From Rhodopirellula baltica SH 1 (lineage in GTDB: Bacteria > Planctomycetota > Planctomycetia > Pirellulales > Pirellulaceae), in contig NC_005027.1 in assembly GCF_000196115.1 (NCBI RefSeq), positions 1,674,001-1,738,000 of the forward strand: a stretch of DNA of 64,000 nt, written 5' to 3'. This document shows, in pieces, positions 1 to 6,915 of this stretch (the first letter of the stretch is position 1; each line of letters opens with the position of its first letter). The notes under the pieces were generated by a model. That model was not told the origin of the DNA and searched no databases. It saw only the letters and a program-made list of their open reading frames with translations. The position numbers were made by a program, and so were the translations under genes.

Positions 1-947
1 GAGTCAGTTTCGCTCGAAGCCTTTGGTTGCAATCGCGGAAGTTCTTCTCCCATGTGGACTGACTGATAAATCGCATGCAATCCCAACGGCTCGATACGAA
101 TTTGTTCGATCGGTAGTGTCGCCAACCACGGCAAAACGGGAGCCAAGTCGCCGGCGGTGCTGATTTGAATTCGATTTTCGGTTTGGTTGATCCCGCCAAT
201 CCATTCGACGAGGTCGCTGGGGATCGGTATTTCACTCGCTGATGCATCGGTACGCCGGGCGGTCACGCGATGACGTTGGAAAAGATCCTCGAGCGCCAAC
301 TCGTGAGCCAAATGGCCTTTCCGCAAAAAAGCAACTCGATCGCAGGTTTGCTCGATTTCGCTGAGAACGTGAGATGAGAACATCACCGTTCGACCCATTG
401 CTTGTTCGGACGAGACGAGATCCAGCACGGTCGCTCGAACGGTCGGATCCAGGTTGGCGGTCGGTTCATCGAGAATCAGTAGCGGCGTGCGAGGCCCCAG
501 GACAACGGCCAACGCGAGCTTTTGCCGCATCCCGGTCGACATGAACGCAACTCGGCGGGTGAGGTCGAGTTCCAATTGTTCCGCGACGGCGAACGAGCGC
601 TCTCGATCTCCGAGCGGATGCATCTCGGCAAAGAAGTTCAGCAATCCTTTGCCCCGCATATGACGTGGCAATCGAGCATCACCTGGCAAGTACGAAACTT
701 GACGCCGAACTTCAACCGGATCATCCGCTGGGTCCAATCCATCGATGGAGCAGCGACCCGAAGTCGGATACAGGTATCCGAGCAATGTCCGAATCAGCGT
801 GGTTTTTCCCGCACCATTCGGCCCCAGCAACCCGAACACTTCGCCACGCCGGACGTTGAGCGTGCAGTCTGAAAGTGCCGTGAAGTCGCCATAGCGTTTG
901 GTCAGATGCTCGCAACGAACCAAATCGTCGGGATTGGGGTCTGGCAT
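1..947 (-). CDS. ABC transporter ATP-binding protein (partial, runs off window start)
   Basis: ATPase subunit of an ABC-2 type exporter, a cytoplasmic nucleotide-binding protein that would power a membrane permease. The frame is open from an ATG at 947 down to the window edge, about 315 codons, so the C-terminus is missing. Visible motifs: Walker A GPNGAGKTT at residues 42-50, signature-like STGMRQKLAL from about residue 137, Walker B LLILDEP near 153-159, and the H-loop motif SSHVLSEIEQ. The signature starts S-T-G-M rather than L-S-G-G, as is common in this subfamily. The domain order and length suit the drug/polysaccharide or gliding-type ABC-2 ATPases, and a permease would be expected just outside the window. 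Substrate unknown. Divergent from argJ. Confidence 0.9.
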   Translation of the reverse strand, partial: MPDPNPDDLVRCEHLTKRYGDFTALSDCTLNVRRGEVFGLLGPNGAGKTTLIRTLLGYLYPTSGRCSIDGLDPADDPVEVRRQVSYLPGDARLPRHMRGKGLLNFFAEMHPLGDRERSFAVAEQLELDLTRRVAFMSTGMRQKLALAVVLGPRTPLLILDEPTANLDPTVRATVLDLVSSEQAMGRTVMFSSHVLSEIEQTCDRVAFLRKGHLAHELALEDLFQRHRVTARRTDASASEIPIPSDLVEWIGGINQTENRIQISTAGDLAPVLPWLATLPIEQIRIEPLGLHAIYQSVHMGEELPRLQPKASSETD

Positions 948-1177
948 TGCTGCGTCGGACGGTTTCAAAACGGCGTTCACTGGCGACTTGTGGAAACTGT
1001 TTGGTAGTACGAAACTTGGACGATCAACGTTCGAGGCATTGAATCCCACCGGACGCCTTGCACCCCGGAAGCGTGGCAAATGACAGCCAGGCAACCTGAA
1101 AGCTGGCAACGCATTGTCGATCACTGTCAACAACGCCTCACCCACATCCCGATCACCAACCCAACTCACTGAATAGC

Positions 1178-2410
1178 ATGACGGATACCGCACCGCAGAA
1201 CGACCCGACGACTTCGCACGTTCTTCCTAAGGGAATTCGTTTTGCCGGCGTGGCGGCCGGTATCAAAGCCAGCGGAAAGCCGGACGTTTCACTGATCGTC
1301 ACCGATCGGCCCTCGGTCATGGCGGGAGTTTATACCACCAATCAAATCGTTGCCGCACCGGTCGTTCTGACTCGGGCGAAAACGCCAACGTCGACCGGAC
1401 GCGTGGTGCTGACCAACAGCGGAAACGCCAACGCTTGCACAGGCGACGAAGGCATGCAGAACGCAAAAACGATGTGTGACTTGGCCGCGAAGTTGGCCGA
1501 TTGTGATTCGGCCGATGTGATGGTGATGAGCACGGGGGTGATCGGGAAACCGTTGCCGATGGAAAAAGTCCGGGCCGGGATCGAGGCCGCCGCCGGAAAG
1601 CTCGGCGACGCAGAGTCGGATTTCATTGCGTCTGCGGATGCAATTTGCACCACGGATCAATTCCGAAAAACGGTCAGCGAGACGGTGACCATCCGCGGTC
1701 AGCAATTTCGCATCGCGGCGATGTGCAAAGGAGCCGGAATGATCGCTCCAAACATGGCAACCATGTTGGGTGTCGTGATGACGGATGCGCCCATCGGGCC
1801 TGATGCCGCTCAGGCATCGCTGAAGCAAATTGCCGGCCGAACGTTCAATCGCGTCAGTGTGGACGGGCACACCAGCACGAACGACACGGTGATGTTGGTA
1901 TGCACGGGAATGTCGGTGTCGGAAGACGCAAAAGAGTTCAACTCAGATGAACTCAAGATTTGGCAAGAAGCCGCCACGCAGGTCGCGTTGAAGCTGGCGA
2001 AGATGTTGGTCGCTGACGGCGAGGGTGCGGCGAGATTCTTTGAAGTCCGTGTGTCCGGAGCCGCCGATGATGGAGACGCTTTCGTGATCGCCAAAACGGT
2101 TGCGGCCAGTCCATTGGTGAAAACAGCCATCACTGGCGGCGATCCAAACTGGGGACGCATCGTGTCGGCCGCCGGATACGCAGGCCCAAAGATAGAGCCC
2201 GAACGAACGAGTCTCGTGATCGATGGTGTGACAGTCTTCGAGAACGGAACGCCGCTTTCAATTGACGCGGCCAAACTCAGCGAATCGATGAAAGCCAATT
2301 CGGAAGTGCTGGCCGATTTGACCGTCGGCGACGGTCCCGGCAAGGCATCGTTCTGGGCCAGCGATCTGACTGAGGCCTACGTGCGATTCAACTCGCTGTA
2401 CACGACCTGA
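1178..2410 (+). CDS. argJ: Bifunctional glutamate N-acetyltransferase/amino-acid acetyltransferase ArgJ
   Basis: Transfers the acetyl group from N-acetylornithine to glutamate in the cyclic arginine pathway, and may also acetylate glutamate from acetyl-CoA. The 410-residue length is normal for ArgJ. The self-cleavage site is visible as APNMATMLG, with Thr195 as the expected nucleophile of the beta chain. The downstream GHTSTNDT, ADGEGA and GGDPNWGR blocks are typical of the family. The cytoplasmic enzyme is expected to be processed into alpha and beta chains. The ATG at 1178 gives the expected N-terminus; I see no strong ribosome site before it. No other arg genes are adjacent. Confident on family; the bifunctional versus monofunctional activity cannot be told from sequence alone. 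Confidence 0.96.
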   Translation: MTDTAPQNDPTTSHVLPKGIRFAGVAAGIKASGKPDVSLIVTDRPSVMAGVYTTNQIVAAPVVLTRAKTPTSTGRVVLTNSGNANACTGDEGMQNAKTMCDLAAKLADCDSADVMVMSTGVIGKPLPMEKVRAGIEAAAGKLGDAESDFIASADAICTTDQFRKTVSETVTIRGQQFRIAAMCKGAGMIAPNMATMLGVVMTDAPIGPDAAQASLKQIAGRTFNRVSVDGHTSTNDTVMLVCTGMSVSEDAKEFNSDELKIWQEAATQVALKLAKMLVADGEGAARFFEVRVSGAADDGDAFVIAKTVAASPLVKTAITGGDPNWGRIVSAAGYAGPKIEPERTSLVIDGVTVFENGTPLSIDAAKLSESMKANSEVLADLTVGDGPGKASFWASDLTEAYVRFNSLYTT

Positions 2411-2552
2411 TTCGTGCGAGGGGAAAGCAGGATCGCTCTCACCGCCCTCCGTTACTTGCACTGAGCGAGCAAACCGAATCAAAATGGGCTAATATCGAAT
2501 CCTATTCTTCCCGACTATCTTGCATAGACGACACCCTGTCGTCCAGAACTCC

Positions 2553-2559
2553 GTTGTGT
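2553..2559 (+). other. Possible cassette insertion core site (GTTGTGT)
   Basis: The string CTCCGTTGTG here resembles the 3' ends of the three attC-like elements downstream (CTTCCGTTGCG, CTTCCGTTTTG, CTTCCGTTGTG). It lies 15 bases upstream of the first cassette-like gene and could be an attI remnant or a degenerate attC end marking the left boundary of the array. It is a short match and could be chance. Confidence 0.3.
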
Positions 2560-2573
2560 GACGCAGTCTAACC

Positions 2574-2996
2574 ATGATGGATGACTTTATCGCAACGCTC
2601 AACTCGGACCACGGCACGGCCGCGATAGCGGTCGACGGCGCAACCTTTCGCGATATCAACCAGCGGTTGCTCGAACGCTTCTTCCCCAACGTCAAAAAGG
2701 CGACCGGTAAGTGGGTGTACAACAACTATCGGTGGCACGGCTACGCATTCAACCACGAAACCGCACTATCTGGTGACGCCGCATTTGAATGCTACCGCGA
2801 GCAGACGGTGGCTCCATTCTACATCTACCACGAGTTCGACGATTCACTCTTTGATTGCACGGCATCAGCATGGCCGGATGTTCGTGCTTATGACAACGAC
2901 ATTTACGTCTTCCCACACGACATGGCGTGGCTATTCACGACCACTCACGAAATGTCGATTGGACTTGGCCCGTTCTTTGCGGCACCCAGCACGTAG
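2574..2996 (+). CDS. Hypothetical protein, first cassette-like gene
   Basis: A 140-residue acidic, aromatic-rich protein that I do not recognise. It has no signal peptide, no membrane segment and no obvious catalytic motif; the second half is rich in Tyr, Phe, Asp and His (for example FYIYHEFDDS). The composition is that of a small soluble cytoplasmic protein. Two consecutive ATG codons at 2574 and 2577 are possible starts. The stop at 2994-2996 is immediately followed by an attC-like element, so gene plus element form a unit that looks like an integron cassette (about 2554-3131). Real coding is supported by codon periodicity, uninterrupted length and context rather than by homology. Confidence 0.7.
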   Translation: MMDDFIATLNSDHGTAAIAVDGATFRDINQRLLERFFPNVKKATGKWVYNNYRWHGYAFNHETALSGDAAFECYREQTVAPFYIYHEFDDSLFDCTASAWPDVRAYDNDIYVFPHDMAWLFTTTHEMSIGLGPFFAAPST

Positions 2997-3000
2997 CGTC

Positions 3001-3137
3001 ACACAACATAGTTTTTACGCTAGGCTTTCGGCACACCTTCCTTGGTTGGTCACGCGGGCTGACATTGGTACAATCTTTCTTAGTTCAGGCATCGTTCGCT
3101 TCGTTTAGGGCGGTGTCGTAAAAACCTTCCGTTGCGC
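3001..3137 (+). repeat. attC-like element, copy A
   Basis: 137-base element between the first cassette-like gene and hicB. The left end ACACAAC-ATA-GTTTTTACGC pairs imperfectly with the right end CGTAAAAAC-CTTCC-GTTGCGC, giving the outer simple-site pair expected of integron attC sites (a left core ending AAC, a right core starting GTT). The right-hand block at 3112-3133 is identical to that in copy B. The centre shares ATTGGTACAAT and CATCGTTCGCTT with copy C. Recombination would be expected between G3131 and T3132. Confidence 0.6.
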
Positions 3138-3158
3138 GGCCTACTCTGAGGAATACCG

Positions 3159-3374
3159 ATGCTTACCCCCAACTATAACGCTGTAATACGCCAAGACGGC
3201 GAATGGTGGATCGGCTGGATCGAGGAGGTGCCCGGCGTCAATTCGCAGGGTGCGACCCGTGACGAGCTGATCGACAACCTCCGCGAGGCCCTTTCAGAGG
3301 CTATCGAATTGAACCGCGAGGACGCCCGCAAGGCGGCTGGCGCAGTATACGAAGAAGTGGCAATCCAACCGTGA
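3159..3374 (+). CDS. hicB: HicB-family antitoxin
   Basis: Small 71-residue antitoxin of a type II HicAB module. Such proteins bind and neutralise the HicA mRNA interferase. The sequence is a short alpha/beta HicB-like domain: an N-terminal YNAVIRQDGEWWIGWIEEVPG strand-rich segment, then GATRDELIDNLREALSEAIE as the helix. It has no C-terminal DNA-binding extension, so it belongs to the short HicB/UPF0150-type group. GAGGAA at 3148-3153 serves as ribosome site for the ATG at 3159. The stop overlaps the hicA start by 4 bases (ATGA-type), so the pair is translationally coupled, with the antitoxin first. The module lies between two attC-like elements. Confidence 0.88.
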   Translation: MLTPNYNAVIRQDGEWWIGWIEEVPGVNSQGATRDELIDNLREALSEAIELNREDARKAAGAVYEEVAIQP

Positions 3375-3556
3375 AACGCCGTGACCTCATCCGACATCTG
3401 GTCAGCTGTGGCTGCGTTTTAGTGCGCGAAGGCGGCAACCATTCTTGGTGGGGCAATACTACTACTGGTGCACGGTCTGCGGTGCCGCGTCATCGCGAGG
3501 TTTCTGATTACTTGGCACGCAAAATCTGCCGTGATCTTGGGATCCCAGAACCGTAG
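3371..3556 (+). CDS. hicA: HicA-family mRNA interferase toxin
   Basis: 61-residue toxin partner of the upstream HicB. HicA proteins have a double-stranded-RNA-binding-like fold and cut mRNA, using a conserved histidine. Here the active-site region reads REGGNHSWW, with His24 as the candidate catalytic residue, followed by the usual TGARSAVPRHREV strand and a C-terminal helix ending in CRDLGIPEP. The start overlaps the end of hicB. The stop at 3554-3556 abuts attC-like copy B. The protein seems intact, so the module is probably functional, but activity is inferred from family only. Toxin-antitoxin cassettes are well known stabilisers of integron arrays. Confidence 0.88.
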   Translation: MKRRDLIRHLVSCGCVLVREGGNHSWWGNTTTGARSAVPRHREVSDYLARKICRDLGIPEP

Positions 3557-3559
3557 GTC

Positions 3560-3695
3560 GCACAACATGGTTCTTACGCTAGGCCTTCGGTGCACCTTCG
3601 TTGGTAGGCAACGTGCGTTGGCATCGGTACGATTTCTTGTGATTCAAACTCCACCGCTTCGGTAACGGCGGTGTCGTAAAAACCTTCCGTTTTGC
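3560..3695 (+). repeat. attC-like element, copy B
   Basis: 136-base element directly after hicA. The left end GCACAAC-ATG-GTTCTTACGC and right end CGTAAAAAC-CTTCC-GTTTTGC are imperfectly complementary. The block at 3670-3691 is identical to 3112-3133 in copy A. Expected crossover point is between G3689 and T3690. The hicBA cassette would then be 3132-3689 (558 bases). Confidence 0.6.
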
Positions 3696-3710
3696 GGCCT
3701 AGTCTAAAAT

Positions 3711-3954
3711 TTGAACTCAGCACCTCCCAACGATCGCACGCCCCAAGAACCCGAAGCGCTGGCCGCGCGTTTTCTCGACGTCGCGACCTTTTGCCCATAT
3801 CTCAACATTCTCGCATCTCCCTCGGGTTGCGATTGCGTCTTCCGTTGCCGCACCAATTCTTAGTGCAATCAGACTCGGGGGCTTCATCCTGCTTCCCATG
3901 CTCATCTGGTCGGTTGCGTACATTGCCATGGCGGTACGCCAGTTGATTGCGTAA
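3711..3954 (+). pseudogene. Probable frameshifted small membrane-protein ORF in cassette 3
   Basis: The stretch between attC-like copies B and C has no good intact gene, but two frames join into something protein-like. From a TTG at 3711 one frame gives a soluble-looking segment containing PQEPEALAARFLDVATF and ends at a TAG at 3861-3863. In the +1 frame a clearly membrane-spanning tail (APILSAIRLGGFILLPMLIW, then AYIAMAVRQ) runs to TAA at 3952-3954. A single indel around 3815-3835 would fuse them into a protein of about 80 residues with one membrane segment. I read this as a decayed cassette gene; it could instead be two unrelated noncoding frames. Confidence 0.4.
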
Positions 3955-3964
3955 CTCGCCGGCC

Positions 3965-4102
3965 GCACAACATGGATTTTACGCTGGGGCCTTCGGCACA
4001 CCTTCGTCGTTTGGCGACGATCGCTGGCATTGGTACAATTTCCCGTAATTCATGCATCGTTCGCTTTTCTTAGGGCGATGAAGTAAGAGTCTTCCGTTGT
4101 GG
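3965..4102 (+). repeat. attC-like element, copy C
   Basis: 138-base element. It has the same outer organisation, GCACAAC-ATG at the left and CTTCC-GTTGTGG at the right; six of seven core bases are complementary. The centre shares GGCATTGGTACAAT with the copy A region, and GCATCGTTCGCTT precedes a TTAGGGCG block seen in copy A. The right arm is more diverged from A and B. Expected crossover is between G4096 and T4097. Confidence 0.58.
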
Positions 4103-4131
4103 AGGGCGGTTTCTTAGAAAGCAGAACGGTT

Positions 4132-4518
4132 ATGTCCAAACCTTCGTTTCAATCAGCATCGCCTTACAAGGATGATGTTCTCGCTTTGCCGGTCGCCGAT
4201 TTGGACGCTGCATCTGATTGGTACTGCGAACACTTCGGAATGACCGAATTTGAACGCGTTGCCACGCCGAACCCCGCTGTCATCCTTGAACGCGATGGTG
4301 TTCGAATTGGTTTCGCGATCAATGGCGGTGATCCGGCTCAAGAGGGCGCTGCGATTCGCGTTAGTGATATCAACGGGATCAGACGGCAACTCGAGTCCAA
4401 TGGAATTGATGTCGCAAGCATTCGCGTGGACGAACGCGACGGTGAGAAGTTCAATGTGTTCTTCGTCGTTGCCCCCGATGGACTTTGCTACTATTTCAAC
4501 GAACGGATCGTTGCCTGA
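4132..4518 (+). CDS. VOC-superfamily (glyoxalase/bleomycin-resistance-like) protein
   Basis: A 128-residue single-module vicinal-oxygen-chelate protein: ALPVADLDAASDWYCEHFGM at the N-terminus, then AVILERDGVRIGFAI, and the C-terminal FFVVAPDGLCYYFNE with the glutamate often used for metal binding. These proteins act as lyases, dioxygenases or antibiotic-binding proteins, usually as dimers in the cytoplasm; the substrate cannot be told. The frame extends upstream to a GTG at 4099, but that GTG lies inside attC-like copy C, so I prefer the ATG at 4132. It is the last gene of the cassette-like array; no further attC-like copy is visible after it. Confidence 0.82.
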   Translation: MSKPSFQSASPYKDDVLALPVADLDAASDWYCEHFGMTEFERVATPNPAVILERDGVRIGFAINGGDPAQEGAAIRVSDINGIRRQLESNGIDVASIRVDERDGEKFNVFFVVAPDGLCYYFNERIVA

Positions 4519-4543
4519 ACGTAAACCCGTGAGGCATTGAAAA

Positions 4544-4588
4544 AGCCTCCATGAATTCGAACTCTGCACTTGGAGCGGTTTTTGCAAC
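4544..4588 (+). terminator. Possible terminator after the VOC gene
   Basis: A weak inverted repeat (GCCTCCA at 4545-4551 with TTGGAGCGG at 4570-4578) is followed by TTTTT. It could end transcription of the cassette array on the plus strand. Stem is short and imperfect. Confidence 0.3.
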
Positions 4589-4634
4589 GACGTAGTCGAC
4601 GCGCGCTGATCACAGTGGCGAGGACAGTTTGTGT

Positions 4635-5711
4635 CTAGCGATCGATCAAAGGGAGTGTTCGCTGTTGAGCGGCACTTTGGATTGCGGTTTCGATGATTTG
4701 CTGGCCGATTCGAGCGACGTCGGTCGAGAGAGGGCCTTCGACGGGTAGTTCTTGGTTGAGTCGCGAGAACGTGTACTCGATGCCATTGGTTTCACCAACC
4801 GGCAAATCAGCCACCGGGTGGTCGTAGCCCTCTGGACGCTCGTCCGTTTGAACTCGAAGGGTTTCTGCATAGTCGTAACTGGCAATCGTCCCTCGCGTGC
4901 CGCGAACGACATAGCCGCATTTCGGTTGCGGTTGATGGACCCACGGATCGGTGAAGGTTCCCCAACGTGTTTCAAACTTGGACATGCCATCGGCATAGCG
5001 TGCGATCGTGATGCTGTGTTCGTCGACCTCCAAACCCTTTGTCCCGGTTGTGACGCAAGTCACATCGAACGGTTTCTTGCCACCGTTGAACCAAGTTCCC
5101 ATGGTGACGCCGTATCCGAGGTAGTCGCGTAGCGAACCGCCTCCGGCTTCGAGACTGTACCACCAACTGCTTTGTTTCTCTTCCGCGGTGGGTTCCATTT
5201 CGATCTTGTCCGCACCGTGGTAGAGAGGCCCGCGGTTGCCGCCGTAGTGATGCACTTCAATGACATCTCCGATCGTGTTGTCATTGATCAAGCACCACGT
5301 CGCGTAGTGGGCTCGGTCCCAGCGTGCGGGCCAATTGATGACCAATTGCTTTCCTGTCGAACGCATCGCTTCGATCATGCGGTCGGCATCGACCAGCGAT
5401 GCCGCGAACGGCTTTTCAACCAACAGATGCACGTCCAACGGAGCAATGCGTTTAACCCAATCCGCGTGCTCGCCAGTGGGCGGGCATAAGATCACGAGAT
5501 CCGGCTTGGTGGCTTTGACGCATTCAATTTCGTCGGTGAAAACGTTGTCCTCGGGGATGTTCAACGCATCAATGGTTGATTGCATTGCTTTGCGATCGGC
5601 ATCGCAGATTCCAACCAACTTCCCATCGGTGTGCTCGGTGACTTGCCGAAGCAGATCCCCCATGTGCATGTGTGAAAAATTGATTCCAGCGATGCGCCAC
5701 GGTTTCATCAT
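4635..5711 (-). CDS. Gfo/Idh/MocA-family oxidoreductase
   Basis: 358-residue NAD(P)-dependent sugar/polyol dehydrogenase-like protein. It has an N-terminal Rossmann segment, a central LLVEKPFAAS motif containing the family EKP signature, and a C-terminal substrate-binding alpha/beta domain. The usual GxGxxG near the N-terminus is altered (IAGINFSHMHMGDLL), so cofactor contacts may differ from canonical members. No signal peptide, so cytoplasmic. Two ATG codons at 5711 and 5708 are possible starts. It is transcribed away from the RluA gene upstream and is probably monocistronic. The substrate cannot be inferred; planctomycetes carry many paralogues of this family for carbohydrate catabolism. 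Confidence 0.88.
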   Translation of the reverse strand: MMKPWRIAGINFSHMHMGDLLRQVTEHTDGKLVGICDADRKAMQSTIDALNIPEDNVFTDEIECVKATKPDLVILCPPTGEHADWVKRIAPLDVHLLVEKPFAASLVDADRMIEAMRSTGKQLVINWPARWDRAHYATWCLINDNTIGDVIEVHHYGGNRGPLYHGADKIEMEPTAEEKQSSWWYSLEAGGGSLRDYLGYGVTMGTWFNGGKKPFDVTCVTTGTKGLEVDEHSITIARYADGMSKFETRWGTFTDPWVHQPQPKCGYVVRGTRGTIASYDYAETLRVQTDERPEGYDHPVADLPVGETNGIEYTFSRLNQELPVEGPLSTDVARIGQQIIETAIQSAAQQRTLPLIDR

Positions 5712-5864
5712 CGGTCACTCGAGTACTGCGTTCCTGCGGGAAGCCGGCGGATTGCTTCGGCTTTTGTCAGGTGAGTTTAACGAACAACGAGAAATTCGAC
5801 ACACCCGGTTGAATCTGCTGACGCGGGTGGTGCGTTCAATGGAGGTGCAGTCAGTACTCCGCGA

Positions 5865-6830
5865 TCAGGCTTTCCGGTCGCTGCGACCACGTGCTCCGGC
5901 AACAAACTTTTCCATCGCACTGGGCAGTGGCGTGTCGAAGTTCACCGGTTCACCAGAGACGGGATGGAAGAACCCCAGCGTGCTGGCATGCAATGCCATT
6001 CGTTTGCGATGCCAACGTGCGTGGGTTGCTTCTTTGGGTTTGTACCGTGGATCGCCCAAAACAGGGTGACCGGCGTTGGCGAACTGCACGCGAACTTGGT
6101 TCCGTTTGCTGGTTTCCAACTGGGCTTCGATCAGCGTCGTTTCTTCGCCGTGACTGGATTCTCGTTCGGCCAAGCGACGGACGACCTTGTAATGCGTGAT
6201 GGCTTGGTCGGTGTCTTTGCCGGGGCGGGTTTCGTAGCGATCGAGATTGCTGCCGGTGGCCAAGTGCGATTCAAACGTGCCTTCATCTTCGGAAACATTT
6301 CCTGCCACGATCGCGTGGAACACTCGCGTCGGGCGACGATCCTTGAACTGTTCGATCAGCAAATCTGCGATCGGCTCATGTTTGCCAAAGACGAGCAAAC
6401 CGGATGTTTCGCGATCCAAGCGATGGACAACGAACGCTTCCTTCTTCGATTTGGAATAGCTCAGGTAGATTGAGACGCGATCGACCAAACTGTTGGGTTC
6501 ACCACGATCCGTCGGAACGGTCAGCGTGCCCGCCGACTTGTTGACCACGATAATGTGTTCGTCCTCAAAAACGATTTCGAACGTACGGTCATCCCATTGA
6601 CGTTTTTTCTCTCGATAACGCTGATGCTTGTCGTATCGAACAGCGACCAGATCGCCTGGTTTGACCGTCGTTCCAACGCTCTTGCACGGCGATCCGTTGA
6701 TCATCACACATCCGTGATCGATCATCCCGCGGGCTTGGCTGCGGGAGGTTTCGGAGAGTTCTCGGACGATGATATCGACACGTCCCTCGTTGGTTTCATC
6801 AACGGTGGTCGAAACGCTGGTCAGCGGCAT
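5865..6830 (-). CDS. RluA-family RNA pseudouridine synthase
   Basis: 321-residue enzyme that isomerises uridine to pseudouridine in rRNA or tRNA. An N-terminal S4 RNA-binding domain (about residues 16-66, including SRSQARGMIDHGCVMING) is followed by the catalytic domain with the family motif HRLDRETSG at residues 136-144; Asp139 is the expected nucleophile. The C-terminal KRNQVRVQFA and GHPVLGDPRY blocks are also typical of the RluA/RluC/RluD group. Length is normal. Target site (23S rRNA versus tRNA) cannot be decided from this sequence. Cytoplasmic, housekeeping role. Confidence 0.94.
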   Translation of the reverse strand: MPLTSVSTTVDETNEGRVDIIVRELSETSRSQARGMIDHGCVMINGSPCKSVGTTVKPGDLVAVRYDKHQRYREKKRQWDDRTFEIVFEDEHIIVVNKSAGTLTVPTDRGEPNSLVDRVSIYLSYSKSKKEAFVVHRLDRETSGLLVFGKHEPIADLLIEQFKDRRPTRVFHAIVAGNVSEDEGTFESHLATGSNLDRYETRPGKDTDQAITHYKVVRRLAERESSHGEETTLIEAQLETSKRNQVRVQFANAGHPVLGDPRYKPKEATHARWHRKRMALHASTLGFFHPVSGEPVNFDTPLPSAMEKFVAGARGRSDRKA

Positions 6831-6915
6831 GAAAGGATTTCAGAAGAAAGCGGCATCGGGATGAGGTCAGCGAGCACGGTTTGAAAGCTCGCGAAAGCCT
6901 CGTTGTTGCCACAGT

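Noticed and set aside
3692..3946. An 84-codon plus-strand frame in cassette 3
   Set aside because: It starts inside the attC-like element and its Ser/Arg/Pro-rich translation looks like an out-of-frame reading; the two other frames give more protein-like sequence.
4099..4131. Upstream GTG start for the VOC gene
   Set aside because: The GTG is part of the right core of attC-like copy C; the ATG at 4132 gives the normal VOC N-terminus.
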